Assembly: GCA_037951165.1 (NCBI GenBank)
Contig: JBBDHG010000032.1
Location: 7,059,001-7,123,000 of the forward strand
Source: Lophius americanus
Lineage: Eukaryota > Chordata > Actinopteri > Lophiiformes > Lophiidae
DNA: 64,000 bases
Direction of reading: 5' to 3'
The notes beneath the pieces were generated by a model. The model made no database searches, was not told the origin of the DNA, and saw only the letters and a list, made by a program, of their open reading frames with translations. Below are positions 11,087-24,841 of the stretch, piece by piece. Within the stretch, counting starts at the first letter, position 1. Each line of letters starts with the position of its first letter. Both the position numbers and the translations under genes were made by a program.

Positions 11087-12641
11087 CTGCCATGACACAC
11101 ACACACACACACATAGAGAAACACATAAACAACCATTTCAGCGGAACATATCAAAGAAACAACTTGCCAGGTCCAGACTATTACCGGTAGACATGGATTT
11201 ACGGTCCTCATTCATAGAGGTTAAATCCCGGGAGGAATGTTCATTTTAGCTATTGCATCTGTTTATGCACAGAGCCGTACATGCACTATGCAAAATTCTC
11301 CAAGGTCAAACCATGTTTGAAGAGTACGAGTTCCTCCATTACACTTCCATGTAAAACTTTTCTTAAAATAGAATAGATTCAGCATTCTAATTCAAGCAGC
11401 AGTTGTTCACTTTTCATTACAGCCTCTGGTCTGGTCTATTCTCTCACTGTATACACTGTAGTTTTATTGTATATGAGAGTTAATTATTGTCTGAGCCTGC
11501 CAAGCCTCATGAGGACACTCATTCCTTAACCCTTCTCTCCATTACTGGGTTTCCCCAAAAGCCTGGAGGCGTCAAAGTCCAACACAAGTCAGCTGAGCAA
11601 GAAGATGGACAACATATCGCATATTTATTGCCTTTTTGTCATTTTAGGGGAAAAACACCCATTTGTGCGATAGCCACTGGATTCTTTCCATCTGTCGGGA
11701 ATGAATGCATAGCAGATTGCTGAGTCACTTTTCTATTTTTCGTGCATCAGCCCTCAGAAATTAGAACTAGGAATTGTATTCTTTATCCGATTGGTCTTTT
11801 AATGTGAGATCTCTCTCTGCTGGCTAGACTTTCTTGGCGTTGCATCATGTAGACATGAGGGAATCAGCATACACAAGGGCAGTACTATAGTGGGCTATTA
11901 AACTCTGGCTTAATCAGTAAATTACAGTAGATGCCCTCCGTATTTGATATGTATAGAGGGTCGGACAGTCATATTTCTGTCTCTATCAGTCTGATGGATG
12001 GCGAGAGAGGCTGGAAGCAACCCAACAAAGAAAGACGACGAAATGATTCAACGTGTTTAGCGCTACCTACAGTCCAAAGTAACGCGCTCCTTATAATACA
12101 ACCCCCTGAATATGAAATGGAAAATTAATTCCAGGATCAAAACATTCGCTTTTGTCAGAGGCATAGCCTCATTGGGTTTAATGTCCATTAACCATGCTCA
12201 ATTGCATTGTCACAAGCAATTGTCTTATCTGCGAGAAAGCAGCCATAAAATGGAAAATTACAATATGTGTGAGCTATCAGCCAGGCTGGATGGCTTTGTC
12301 ATCATTTTCAATTTAGATTACCACTCCCCCAGCCAATGAATATGAAAGCAGTTCTGAATATGACTTGTGGAAAGAGAAAATAAGATTAAACACCTGCATG
12401 TCAAAAGGGCAGCAAAACTGTTTTGATAGAGGATGTTAATGCGAACTGAGCAGTTTCAGGAAATATGTCGCAAACACAACCCAGGAACACACGCGGCTAA
12501 ACATTAACAAAGGTCAAGCTGTCATTATGTTGATGAATTTAAGGGCATTTTAAACGCTTTCCAAGCCTCGGACACCTATGATCTTATACACAGGTGTGTT
12601 GATTTGTGATGCCTAATTCAGTTTTTTGTTCTTCTGCGTAC
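11087..12641. other. sema6a intron 9
   Basis: A 1.56 kb intron ending, in the sense of transcription, with a UG repeat (11095-11113) and a minimal acceptor. The rest has no recognisable element. Confidence 0.7.
11095..11113 (-). promoter_or_regulatory. (UG)n tract at the 3' splice site of exon 10
   Basis: On the minus strand about nine GT units end only 8 bases before the exon (GTGTGTCATGGCAG|TATACC), where a polypyrimidine tract would normally lie. UG repeats at acceptors are known binding sites for TDP-43 and CELF proteins. A role in exon 10 inclusion is inferred. Confidence 0.5.
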
Positions 12642-12859
12642 CTGTTAGAAGGGGTGGAGAAGGTTGCCATCACTACATCCCTCCCGTTGATGTGGATGAC
12701 GTCTGTCACAGCCTGAAGAATGTTGAAGTAGAAATGGGAGTCACCGGGGATGGAGCAGTTCAGTCGAGATTTGAGAAATGAGGTCCACTGCTTCTCCAAA
12801 ACACGAGGGGAACCGCCGCGGTCATTCTTACAAATCCTGGCCACCCGAGGAAACACCAC
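12642..12859 (-). CDS. sema6a: sema6a coding exon 9
   Basis: The largest in-window exon (218 nt), encoding residues 249-320. It begins VVFPRVARICKNDRGGSPRV and continues with LEKQWTSFLKSRLNCSIPGD, SHFYFNILQAVTDVIHINGR and DVVMATFSTPSN. The acceptor is ccttggccag and the donor is TAACAG|GTACGC; phase goes 0 to 2. RVARICKND and KQWTSFLKxRLNCS are classic Sema motifs, with an N-glycosylation sequon at NCS and conserved Cys residues. Confidence 0.97.
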
Positions 12860-15697
12860 CTGGCCAAGGAACACACAGATGATAGGGTGCATTTGGACAA
12901 AATTAGTTTTGACATCATCACCCGACTTCAACAGATCACACCTGCAGTCTAATCCATGCACCCTTCATTAAGACCATTCCATTCATTTAGCAATGCGCCC
13001 CTAAACTTTGTTCAATATCGACTTCACGCTCTCTATGAATTTGTCAAATCTGGACCTTCAATACCTAAAATGCATCACGGCCACTGACATCAGTCAGTGA
13101 GCTTGAAGTAACGGGCTATAGTTACTTTGTAATGTCCTACTTCTACCACCATACCCAAGGAGTTCTTTAACACTCAGTTTTCTCGTATAGGCCGTGTTAT
13201 CTAGTATTTAAACACAGCCCATACTGACTGAGGTGACACTTCTGTGTTTCCCAGTCTGGCACCAAAAATGGATCAATGCATTTTTCTGGGACATAGTAAG
13301 TAGTACCCCTTGACTGTAAATAGACTTTGAGTTCTAAAATTATTGAAATACCTTTTAAGACCTCAATATTAGCCAGATTGCATGAGAATAATTTAGGCAG
13401 GGTTGTTATGACTGTTATGAATTATGCATGTTTTTCATCTGTAATTATTTGGATATGAAGCTATTCAGTTTATGCTAATGAAGCTTTAGCGGAAGTTCAG
13501 TCAGGAAGATTGTTCCTCCGCATTATTCCGCATTATCATGCATGACCCCTCATAACGTGTCTTTTGTCGTGGAGATATGAGCTGGTCACATCTATCCAAC
13601 AGCACAGCGCCACACCTACATTATTAGCCTATAATCATCTTGCTGCTATCTCTTTAAGTATGATTCTCTTCTGCCCCTACTACGTTCATGCTGCCGTTAA
13701 CGTTGCCCCACCACTTCCCAATCTCCAACAGTCTTCGCAGTTTCATCATCTTCATCATTTCATTAGCCTCACGTGTCGATCGGCCACCACAAAGCCATCA
13801 GCCACCACAACCACCACCAGAGACTTCATTATTATATTATCTGTTATAATAACAATAATCTCTACTTTATCCATGATTTAATAAAGGATTGTTAACCCAT
13901 TGTTAGAGTGCCTTTGATTATTCCAGATTACCATCCATCAAGTCACACATATGTTTCGGTAAATTGGATAGTCATTGTTGGAATTCATTAACTTCATGAT
14001 CTTTAGTTTTTTCCTTGTCTCTCCCGATAGAACTAAAATTGTCTAACTCTTAATTGTTACCAAACAATGACGGGTTAGTAAAAATGGATGAACGAGCAAG
14101 ATAAACGCCTACTTGAAACATTATAAACAAATTTAGACAGCTGCCTTATTAATTTGGAGGGGAAAACTATTTTAAATTTGAATAAGAAATATGAAAAACT
14201 GAAAGAAAATATCTGGGAAACACCAGCGTCTTAATGCAACATTTCATCTCTTTAAAGCAAATTAAAGACAAGCAGGGTAAATTAATGTGTATGAGATGCT
14301 GTTTAAGTCACCTGGCAATAGACAATTTAAAATATATAGATTCAAATAAGCCGAGGATGTAATTACAACTCTGCAGTGCGATCACACAGGCAGTATAGTA
14401 ATTAGCTGTTGTCAAACTATACTTAAACAACAATAAATCCAACCCTGACCTGAAATTGCAACCTAGAGTAAACAGTGTGAATTGGAGCGAACATTCATTT
14501 AAACCAGAGCCACACAGACACTCCCTCTCAAACATACACACACACACACACCCACACACTGAGCCACTGTGAGATTAGAAAGCGTTGTCATTAAAGGAAA
14601 ATTATCACACGGAACAGGTGAGATAATCATGTTGAATGTTGAATTGAGTTATGCTTGAATATATCACTTCAAATTTCTCACATTTCTCCATGCTAAATAT
14701 AGCCCAGCACTCTATTATCAGTGTGTAACCACAGCCACCAAACACACACTCACTCACATAATAGGGACAAATACAAAGATTGATCAGATCGAACAACCAA
14801 GGCTTGTTAATTCACTTGTGTAATGAATCATTTATCCTGTTGCGTTTCAATCCAACATTAACACTAAAGCAAACACAAACCTGCCACAGTAGTTCCATCA
14901 ATTTGTCATGTAAAAGAGACTGCTTACATTGTCATACATTATAATAATTAAGCCATATCGTTCCCTAAATGCTAAATTGCTCACTGCACCACATGCTTAA
15001 TTACACTGACGTTGCTTTCCAAAAAGCCAGCGGATTAGAGCAGCGAGGCCTGATCTCTATCCGTATCCTCGATAACAAATTCCTATCACGAGCTGCCATT
15101 AAATCCTATATGTCTGTGTTTCTTACTACCTAACTCGTCCCCTCTCTTTCTTGCTCTCTTGTGTTTCCTTTCATTCACTAAAAATAATACTGATGTGTAA
15201 CGCATATTTTGAAATGTATCCATTTAAACTTTCTGAAAGCAGGTTCCAAATCTAAACTGAAAGAACCAAATGAAAAAAGTCTCATTGGTATAAAAGCTAG
15301 TGAGGAAAGCTTCTTTCTTATTATTCAACCTGTCCTCTTCTGCTCCGTCTCATGTCTCTGGGCACCCCTGGGAAGAAATCCTCTCAGGGAACCTTGAGAA
15401 GATGGGTCAAAAAGGCGTTGCCGGGTGTATGCGGACGTACAATTGGGTGGTATATTTAGGCTTCTAATGGCCCCTGAATTCTCCTTTTGGATCTATTTAA
15501 GATCCTGCATCCGGTCCTGTGTTCTTTCTTTATGAAACACGTCTGGCCTTTTTACAGCAACTGAAAACTTCCTTCCAGTGATGTGATACACCCATATCCT
15601 GTTAGTTTCCTCAGGCCCTTCCTGATTCTCTCGGTAAATAGGAAGCCGTGCCTGATTGGAGTTCAAACAACAGCAGACGAATAGCGCCCATGCTTAC
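12860..15697. other. sema6a intron 8
   Basis: A 2.8 kb intron. It contains a copy of dispersed repeat B at about 13600-13900 and short CA-rich stretches near 14537 and 14745. No exon-like segment was seen. Confidence 0.7.
13600..13900 (+). repeat. Dispersed repeat B, copy 1
   Basis: A diverged match to 33130-33330 in the same orientation. tgctgctatctctttaag here parallels tgctgccatctcttgaaa there, followed by similar ATATGA-CTCTC, ATGCTGC and TCA-rich to CAGCCACCAC blocks. The family was not recognised. Confidence 0.5.
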
Positions 15698-15786
15698 CTT
15701 TCCCATTGTGTTATACTCCATAGCAATTTCCCGAAAGAAGAAGTAGATGAAGTCCCTGTAATCAACTGCCTGAACAAAGTAGGGCT
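15698..15786 (-). CDS. sema6a: sema6a coding exon 8
   Basis: An 89 nt exon encoding residues 219-248 (EPYFVQAVDYRDFIYFFFRE then IAMEYNTMGK). The acceptor is ctcctcctgcag and the donor is GGAAAG|GTAAGC; phase goes 1 to 0. EPxFVxAxxxxDxIYFFFREIAxEY is the most recognisable Sema-domain motif and is intact here. Confidence 0.96.
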
Positions 15787-16385
<599 letters not shown>

Positions 16386-16505
16386 CTTTCAGCCATTTAG
16401 AGTCGTGCTTGACGGTGCGCAGAGTCGGGCTGTCTCCTAGACTACGATAGATGACCGCATCGATCGCTAGAAAGTCTGTAACGGTGGCAGAGTACAGCTT
16501 GCCAT
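16386..16505 (-). CDS. sema6a: sema6a coding exon 7
   Basis: A 120 nt exon encoding residues 179-218, beginning DGKLYSATVTDFLAIDAVIY and ending in SPTLRTVKHDSKWLK. The acceptor is cactttccag and the donor is CTGAAAG|GTGAAT; it starts and ends in phase 1, so skipping it would keep the frame. It is nearly identical to vertebrate SEMA6A. The CA repeat of the downstream intron begins about 10 bases after the exon. Confidence 0.96.
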
Positions 16506-17689
16506 CTGGAAAGTGAATGCAGAGATGGAGGGAGCAATAAGGAGGGTAAATAAAGATGGGGGGAAGAATTAAGAGGAGTCGATAGAGAGAGAGAGAAGAA
16601 GGCGATGAGAGGGGGAAAATTGGTCAAAAGAAAAACACGGCAGAGATTGCTGTGGCCAGTTATTGTAACATTCCTCAGACGGCGTTATACCTGGAAAAGG
16701 AGGGGATCACAAAAACTACGGAGATCCTGTGGTGGACAACAAACAGGTTGCCCAAACACATTTCTAATTGCACACTTTCACAAACACACTTCAAAAACCC
16801 TGCATTGATGGAGAAATATCCTCGCAGATGCAACAATTACGTGCATGTACGTGCGCACACATAAACACGCACGCATCCTGAACAGAATCCAGCAGCAGCA
16901 TGACCTCAGCCTGACTTGGCTATAACCGCAGTGGAAACATAAACGATATAATTGAAAGGATAGCAGACTGAGGAACCCTCCTGATTACTCAGTGCTTCCA
17001 GCTCCTTCCAAGCAACTCTGTTACACATTAACTGGTCAAGTTGGGCGTTCCCTCTCCTGCTCGGCTTTAAGGGACGGCTCAACAATAGTGCCATAAAGTC
17101 GGTTCACAGCCAATATGAATTGGCGAATGTCTCTAGCAGCCTGAGGGTCTTTTCCATCAGAAAAATGTCACCCTGCCAACGGAAAGTTAGCTCATTCTGG
17201 TCCCAGCCATTTGCGACTTATTTTTATCTCTTGTATTTTGAAAGAATGTGAATGACATAAAAAGAAGACATCAGAAAAAGTACAATAACAGATGATTACA
17301 TTCTTCTCTTACCACAATACCATTGATGCTTTTTCAACATCTCTAGCAAGCAGCAAAAACTTGGCTCACAGCAGCAAATGTGACCTCTGTCAAATAATTG
17401 CCTTTAGAATAAACCACAGGGGTATTAAGAAAATTGTAGAATACAACCACAACTGATCCTCCGGCTCAAATGGACTCAATTTTCCCATTTAGCTTGACCA
17501 CACTTCAGTGTTTAATGAGAGCAGATAGGAGGAATCGGAATGAATATTTTTACCTCCTGGCAAGAGTTTCTCTTATTTGGAGTCACGAGGAAAATATTAA
17601 AAGTCATAGTGATGATAATGCTAAAAACGTGTCTAAAATAATGAAAAGCAAGTAGTTATAATTTTTCTAATAGATGAGTTCAAACTCAC
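16506..17689. other. sema6a intron 6
   Basis: A 1.18 kb intron with purine-rich sequence at about 16520-16620. No other element was recognised. Confidence 0.7.
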
Positions 17690-17780
17690 CTGCAAAGAGA
17701 GCAACGTTGGAATGCTTGGCATCATACGGGCATCGTGCCATCCCACTGATCTCCTCTCCCAGAGCCTCCAGGGTGTCCAG
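17690..17780 (-). CDS. sema6a: sema6a coding exon 6
   Basis: A 91 nt exon encoding residues 149-178 plus one base, containing LDTLEALGEEISGMARCPYD and then AKHSNVALFA. The acceptor is gtgaccctag and the donor is TTTGCAG|GTGAGT; phase goes 0 to 1. GMARCPYDxxHxNVALFA is a strongly conserved Sema-domain signature. The exon is set off from exon 5 by a 6.96 kb intron. Confidence 0.95.
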
Positions 17781-18659
17781 CTAGGGTCACAGAAGAGGTA
17801 AAGGTCAATGAAGGGGCAAGACGATGTAGTGATGTTAAACAAAACAGAGACTGTGAAGTATAACATAGACAGGAAATGGTTCCCTACTGGGGCCAGCACA
17901 TTGACAATTTGAAGGCAAAACCACAAAAGGACCGAATGGAGATATATGGTTTGGGTCTGCTAAATTAGTGACGGGGGTACCCAGCCCAGGAGGCCCTCCA
18001 TCTAACTTGGACCTAAGCTAATATCCCGTCAATGCAGCTTTGGTTTCCTACTCAGAGCTGTCAGTGAGTCAATCTGGGACTAACTAAACTGTCATGGAGG
18101 GAGAAAGAAAAAATGACATTATCCATAGCAAAAAGTTCCACAGTATTGGCAGATGTGTGTTTTTTTCCCCTTGACATCTTTCATCTGTATACTCATGAAG
18201 ACTTTTGACAACCCGCAAAACAGATCCTTAGCCCATTTACTGCAGAGCTCACCCCTGCCCAGATTTCTAAAATCAGTGATTTTCCAGTGAAGGGGAAATA
18301 AATGGGAAGAGGAAAAAGCCTGAGCGCAGAGCTCTTTGCAGGGAAAGTGAGATTTTATTTTGCTAAACCACTGAAGTCTCTAAATAGAAGATCGTATACT
18401 TGTCATTATATTTTTAGTCTCAACTTTTTCATGTGCTGAGAGTTTTTTCTCGGGCGTTCTGGTTTTAATAGTGTATTGTTGTAGGTTTTTTTTTTAGCAA
18501 TGAGCTTATTCTATTCTTATAATTCAGGCTTAGTCTGTTGTTGAGAAGCACTGGTGGTCATGTTTTAGCTGCAGTGCGATGATCTCTGCCGGCTGAAATT
18601 CAGACAAATTCAAGATTTTCTTGTTTTGCACACAGTTTTGTTGAAGCGCAATATGCAGG

Positions 18660-19130
18660 GGACAGTTGAGGATTGTGATCTCTTACCCTGACCCATTGAG
18701 AGACGCACAAAAAAACACAAAACCGAGAGAAGAAAAACCCCACAAGGCCGACCAGAGACAGAGGTCAAGGAAGACAACTGAAACAGTTTCCTTTTGGATC
18801 GAACAATACATAGTAATTCTTCTTCCCTACCTGCGGGTCTTCATCTCCAAATCTGAATCTGCTTCCTCACTTTCTCTCAACAAAGAGGAGTGTATCTTAC
18901 CGTGACTGAAAAGTGCTTACGCCGCCCTTCCTGGTCTCTAAACAGGTCATTTTGTTTTCTATTCCTACCTCGACAGAAACGGTTATCATCTGGCAACTAA
19001 AAAGGTCACACCCACTCCGGCACAACATTGGAACAGCCTGCCAGAGGAATTGTTGAAGCTGATTTGTTAGAGAAAATTACAAGTGACCTTTTACCACAAA
19101 CATACAACCACCAGTAGCAGCTCATTTTCT
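18660..19130 (+). mobile_element. Possible decayed LINE 3' coding end
   Basis: A short frame near 19010-19065 reads TPAQHWNSLPEELLKLI. This resembles the WNSLPxxLR-type motif near the C terminus of non-LTR retrotransposon polyproteins common in fish. There is no intact open frame around it. The extent is uncertain and the call rests on this motif only. Confidence 0.3.
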
Positions 19131-22100
19131 CAATTTCACATTCCTTATGTTTCTCCAGAAATTAAAGGAGCATAAAAACGGAGGCCAGCTGCATGGAAGA
19201 TATATATTGTCATCAGACAGGAGAGAGCATAATTAGAGATTAGGCTGAGTTAATCATCAGGGACGTGAGTAGGTGAAGGTCAGGTGTGTCCACTGAATCA
19301 GAGCAAACTCTGCAAAGTTTGAAACGTCAGCAGCTCCTGTGTCAGACACCGAACACAAACACATCCTTCCTTCTCTTATACATCGCAAACACTCACCCAC
19401 ATACTGTATCTCTCCCAGCAGTTTGGCCCACCCTTCCATCCCCTGCCTGGCTGATGTCACTGAGCCGGTGACCTCTGTCCACTGGGCTTGGTTGGATGTC
19501 ACTGATCTATTCCTGCCGTTTGAACAGAGGAAAACACTCCCAGCCTGGCTGCAGAAATGCGTGCAGCTTCACTATCCTATTAAGTTGGCATGTGTGGTGA
19601 AACTTTAGCTAGTAGACCTCCACCATTATGACATTTTAAAAAATTGGCAGTAGCAAACCATAAACCTGCCGCACTGAGCAACGCACATTAAAATCATTAG
19701 CGTAAAATGCTTGATGTTTAAACAGCCAGATGGATGGTTTTTTTACACAATTTACCAGGCGAGCCTCATTAAGCCGTCAACTCCACTAGATTTGGAGAAT
19801 AAAAGACAAATAAAGAAGTGTGTCAGCTTTGTTGAAACAAAATTCAAAGTAATGGAAAGAGAGCAGTAGCACTGTCGCTCCTCATCATCACTGCTTCAAC
19901 CACACCTTATTTCGTAGCGACCTGCTGGAGCCAGTTTATCCCAATGTACAGCAACCTTGGCTCGGGGTGCGATGTGTGTAGATGAATTGATTAATACCAC
20001 GGCTCATTGGTGTTTCCCATAGGCTGTGTGCTAATTAATTAGCCAAATACAACGTAGATCCAGAAAATGCCTTTCAGGAATGTTCTAATTGGTTCTGGAT
20101 GTTTTTTTGGCTTTATATTTTCATTGGTGAGTGATTTTCAAAATCTTACAGAGGACAAATTCAGGATAACTGAACCAATGTCCCACTTGCTACATTCTAA
20201 ATAATCGTAAGAGGTTCGCCTTCCAAATGGTTGGGAGTCAGAAAGAGCAGCCTCTGAATGTTTTTTTTCTTGTCCTTGTCTTATGGTTCGCAGCTGAACC
20301 ATAAGACACTTCTTTCTCTTCTATGCTCCATAAAGGTCAAGCACACACGATCACACCTGTGCATGGAGCAGTTGTGTAAACCAAACAAGGACACATCACA
20401 CTTGGAGATTAATAGCCATGGCCCATTTCCCTGCAGCCTGTTTGTGAGCCCTGGGAGGGTGAACCCTTTCCCTGGTCACCTTTTACACTCCTGCTGGAAA
20501 CTGGAGGGTTGAAAGCTGTTGAAAGAAATATGTTTAACAGCAAATAAAATATATTAAATATAACTTCTGGGAGGATTGATTGATCTTTGCAGAAGGAATG
20601 GTGAACAACCACTGCATTAGCGACTAACTCATGCACAGTAATTCTATTTTACATTTTGAGCTATTGTCTCTGTCTGTAATGAACATTTTCTCAGGCATAG
20701 CTGCAGTATAGAAAATCTATATTTTCATTATCCTTGTCACAATTAATCCCTCTGTGTGCATTGATCATATTTAAAATGCAAAGACTTGACACAGATGAAA
20801 TTTCCCAGTGTGCCTTAGTCTTCGAGTATCAAGGCGAGGACACATCACATGGGACCCGCTGCCTCAAAGCCTTCCCACTGATTCCCCCCGCTTTGCTCGG
20901 CAACAGGCGATGAAACTGACTCCAGTCATATATTAGCCCAGCTGGATGGGTTGTTTATTATTTCCACACAGCAAGGCAGTGACAGAGGGAGAAAGCAACA
21001 GAGGGAAAGATGGTAGAGTTGTGGGAGGGGGAGAGAAATAAGTCCTGTGGGAGAGGAGAAAAAAGGGAGGAGGGCAGGCAGAGAGGTGCCGGGAGAGGAG
21101 ACTGTCCCATGGCTGCCAAGGTGTCTGTCTCTGTTATTTCAGTCTGCATATGTGTGACAGTGTGTATGTGTGTGTTTGGTGTTTGTGTGGGTGTGGGTGT
21201 TCACACTATCATAAAAAAAGCGAAGATGCAGAAATTGAAAAGAAACTAATGAGGAAAGAAAAATTATCAAATCAGACAGAGGTAAAAAAAAAAGAAAAAA
21301 AAGGGGTAACCAGGAAAGGTAGCTTGGGTTGGAGACCTTCATGCCCCCTCTTTCTCCATGCACCACTTCCCCATTCCCGTTCCATCCCTCCTTCTTCCCC
21401 CCTTACCCTTGCAGCATTGTTGATTAATGTGGGATGAGGCTGGCTCCGAAACAGAAGCTCTTTTCAGCACTGTCACACTGGGGGAGATGGAGGGGCAAAC
21501 TGTGGCCAAGGTGGATTTTACCACAAACCGACACACACACACAAACCAACACATACACACACAAACACTTGACCAAGCATACCATCAAAGGCCTGGTATC
21601 TGCCCAAAGAGACTGTTGGCCTGCCAGCAGTACAGTGTGTCTGATGATTTCATAAAATAGGAGTGTTTTATTCATTTTGTTTGCCTGTTTGCACAGTTGT
21701 GAGTGTTTGAACTGTTGGGTACACACTTCTGCATTTTTCCAACACACAAACCCCGTGTTTGTATGTGCAAGTACTCAACATTTTTGAAGCTGTGAAATAT
21801 CCCACAGACTTTAACATTTAACCTGAAATTAGTCTCTTCATATTGATCCATTGAGTCTAAAATGGTTCTTTTTCCCCACAAAACCAGAAAACACAATACA
21901 TCAGTAAAACAAGTGACAGTGGACATTTAAAACGTAAAAAAAACAACAACACTTTAGTCAAACAATTGTATTGTATCTTTCTTTTGTAGACTAATTCATT
22001 GTTTTCATTTGTTTTTTAGACAGGATGAACCCTGAAAATCATATTTGGTGATTCATCCAGCATCAGTCATCCTGACGTTATAATTGCCCACTCAAGCAGG

Positions 22101-24140
22101 TATACGTATGAATGTATGCCCGACTGGCAGCACTATCAGTTAAATAACAGCTAAAACACAAACCTGGACACCCTAACCGGAGGAGCTATTAAAGCTCAGT
22201 GCGCCTGATAAGTTCACAGACATAAATCCCACTTCCCCCACGGGAGGACCCAGTGACTTGAGGATTGTCCACTCTGTGTGCTTAGCATGCTGAAACACAA
22301 AGGCAGTGGAGCAGAGATGTCTTGTTTTTCTGGTAAACAGATCTAGTGAACCACGGCAAGACGCTTTTCCCCACAGGCCACCTAGATAACGTGTAGATGT
22401 TCAGCCACCATCTCATCCAAACAAACTCAAAATCATGAAATGCTTCAGGACAGACTGTGTGAGATATTCTGTCTGCCCTCCAGTCCTTCATAGTACCTGT
22501 CTGTCTGCCGGATTGCTCCTACAAATAATTTTCTTCACGTTCTTCTTATCCAATTTATCTGGTTGATGGTTATTAGTTATTCTATGTAAAATACAAACTT
22601 CTCAGAAAGCGGGAAGAAATGATAGTTTTGAAATCCCGATTCCTAACTATTTTTAATTTTGAAGCACATATAGGAATGTTTCGTAGCCAAAAAGTAGATT
22701 AAAATGTGTCTGGCTAGCAGATGCTGCCGCTTGAAAAAGTTGTAAAAAAAATTTCTTGAATAAGATTAACTCAATATAATGGCAAAACTGGTATAAGCAA
22801 ATATAAAATATCTGTCCCTGGGACAGGAAAAAATGGGACATTTTCAATAGTTTGATGCTTGTTTTTTCATGTAATCTGTCATTTGTCTCTCACTCCATGC
22901 TTATCTTTTCTTGACATATCTGTCTTTGTCCATCAACTCAACCCGCAGATGGGATTTGTTTTTTGTCGAAAGTCATTGTAAAGCTTCCTCACAAGCAGGT
23001 TTTGGAATTTAGAAACTATTCCAGACATGCCCGCAGAAACATAGCCAGTGACGGGTCTGTTTACGGGACAGGGTTGAGTCAGGTTTCTGGACCTTGTCCC
23101 AACTTCACTTTGTGTGAGTGTGTGTGAAATGAGGCAGGTGGTTAGGTTTCCTCTCTTCTAAGTCGAGTGTGTCAAAGTACACCTGGAGATAAAGTCATCG
23201 GTGGAGTCATCCATCTACGTCTCTCGCTTCACAGCCCGTCGCTCAAGTCTCACATGGTTGTGGTCGCTGCGCAAAAAGTATGCAGCAGAGGGAATAAAAG
23301 GCAGTCAGCCGTAGATAATAGAGATCTGTTTGCGCCTGACATTAACACACATTTTTATTTATTTGATTCAATCACAAGTGGATGGCTCTAAATAAAGGTG
23401 TGAATGCGTCCTCCTGTTTTCCAACATTGGCTCTTCCAATTGATTCACAGCATGACTGGTAAAGCCAACATGCCATGAAAAATTCTCACCACTTTTAGAG
23501 TTGTTGAGTCAGGAGAATTATAAAACTTAAGCATCTAGGACAAACACTGAATTCATGCTTTTTTTGTAAACCAGAAATGCTTTTCAAGAAACCATTTATG
23601 CTTTTTAATGAAGCAGTCATGCTTTTCTTGTATTCTTTCTTATGCCACATTGCTGTACCAGCCTTTAGGCTGCTTCCTTTCTGAAGTGTATAGAACTTAC
23701 CAACATTGGACAGCTTTTTGAGCCCTTTTGATACAGCGATCGTACAACATGAGGACCTATCTCTAGGCCCATTTTTTGTTTAAACTGAAAACAACTGCAG
23801 TGGAACGCAGCCATGTGTAACGTATCGGTGAGTTCCAGCAAAATCAGGTGTGATATCTTACATGTGCTTTCTAAAAAAGTCGAATAATGTGGAAAACAAT
23901 AACAAGGCCATATGCTGTCGCTCCAAACTGCACGGATGTACCCGAAACCCTGACCTTTGACTTACTCCAATAAATATGGAGTAACATTGATTTAATAAAA
24001 AAAGAAAAAAAAGAAAGATAAGAGCTTTTAGAATAAGATATGACATATTCATATCTTCATATATTCATATTCTGCTTTTGCTTTGTAGCACTTTGAGATT
24101 TGAGATTTGATCCAAATGTAAAGTGCATTATAAATTAAAT

Positions 24141-24141
<1 letters not shown>

Positions 24142-24183
<42 letters not shown>

Positions 24184-24208
24184 TATATATATATATATTT
24201 TTTTTTTT
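24142..24208. repeat. (ATT)n(AT)n(T)n compound repeat
   Basis: About ten ATT units followed by AT units and a T run. Confidence 0.95.
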
Positions 24209-24467
24209 CGTAACTGCCACCAGCTGCTCTTAAGTATTCCTGTTGTGAGCCGTGAACATAACACGCCATCAAAATGTCATTCTGTAATCCTACCTTTCCC
24301 CCCTGAATTTTTACTGATGCCCATTTGGTCTCTTACTACCTACATGTCAAACTTGTCAAACAATACAAAAATATGCTAAAACCACCCTGCAGCCTTTTTA
24401 ACGTTCGACATATGTTCCACAGCTCACTCTTCATAATGTGAAGCGATTTGTGTTTCACCCTGTAAAA

Positions 24468-24497
24468 TCCGCACCAAATGTTGACATTTGGTGCGGA
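24468..24497. repeat. Perfect 14 bp inverted repeat
   Basis: tccgcaccaaatgt, a 2-base centre (tg), then the exact reverse complement acatttggtgcgga. It lies 243 bases from sema6a exon 5, inside intron 5. Confidence 0.9.
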
Positions 24498-24739
24498 AGA
24501 GCGGTATCCGATTACAGAGGTTGTGCATGACGTCCACTTGTGATAGTTTCAACCAAGACGAATGTTGATGCTGAAAGTAAACAGCCCTGTAGGAGTTTTA
24601 GGAACTGTACGTTAACAATAAATTTGACAAATGTCTTTCACTGAGGTAATAGAGCGGACCAAGAGCTGGTTTCATATACATATATATAAAACTATGTATA
24701 CATTTATATATAAATATATGTATATATGTGCATCCTTAC

Positions 24740-24841
24740 CTTGTAAGTTCGACAGGAGGGATTGAAAGCATTTGTTCCACAAACAAACAAGGTGTCTTCA
24801 TTTTGCTGCAGGAGGACTTTGATGAAATTGTGACACTCGTC
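24740..24841 (-). CDS. sema6a: sema6a coding exon 5
   Basis: A 102 nt exon encoding residues 115-148, starting DECHNFIKVLLQQNEDTLFV and continuing CGTNAFNPSCRTYK. Both ends are phase 0; the donor is TACAAG|GTAAGG. It carries two hallmark Sema motifs: the DECxNF block, supplying the partner Cys for exon 4, and CGTNAFNPSC, whose two Cys form a second conserved disulfide. An AT-rich low-complexity stretch starts about 7 bases into the downstream intron. Confidence 0.96.

Larger units (their letters stand above)
17781..24739. other. sema6a intron 5
   Basis: A 7 kb intron. It holds a possible LINE relic at 18660-19130, GA-rich sequence near 20980-21100, an ATT/AT microsatellite at 24142-24208, a perfect inverted repeat at 24468-24497 and AT-rich sequence just after the exon 5 donor (24674-24732). 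No internal exon was found. Confidence 0.7.
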
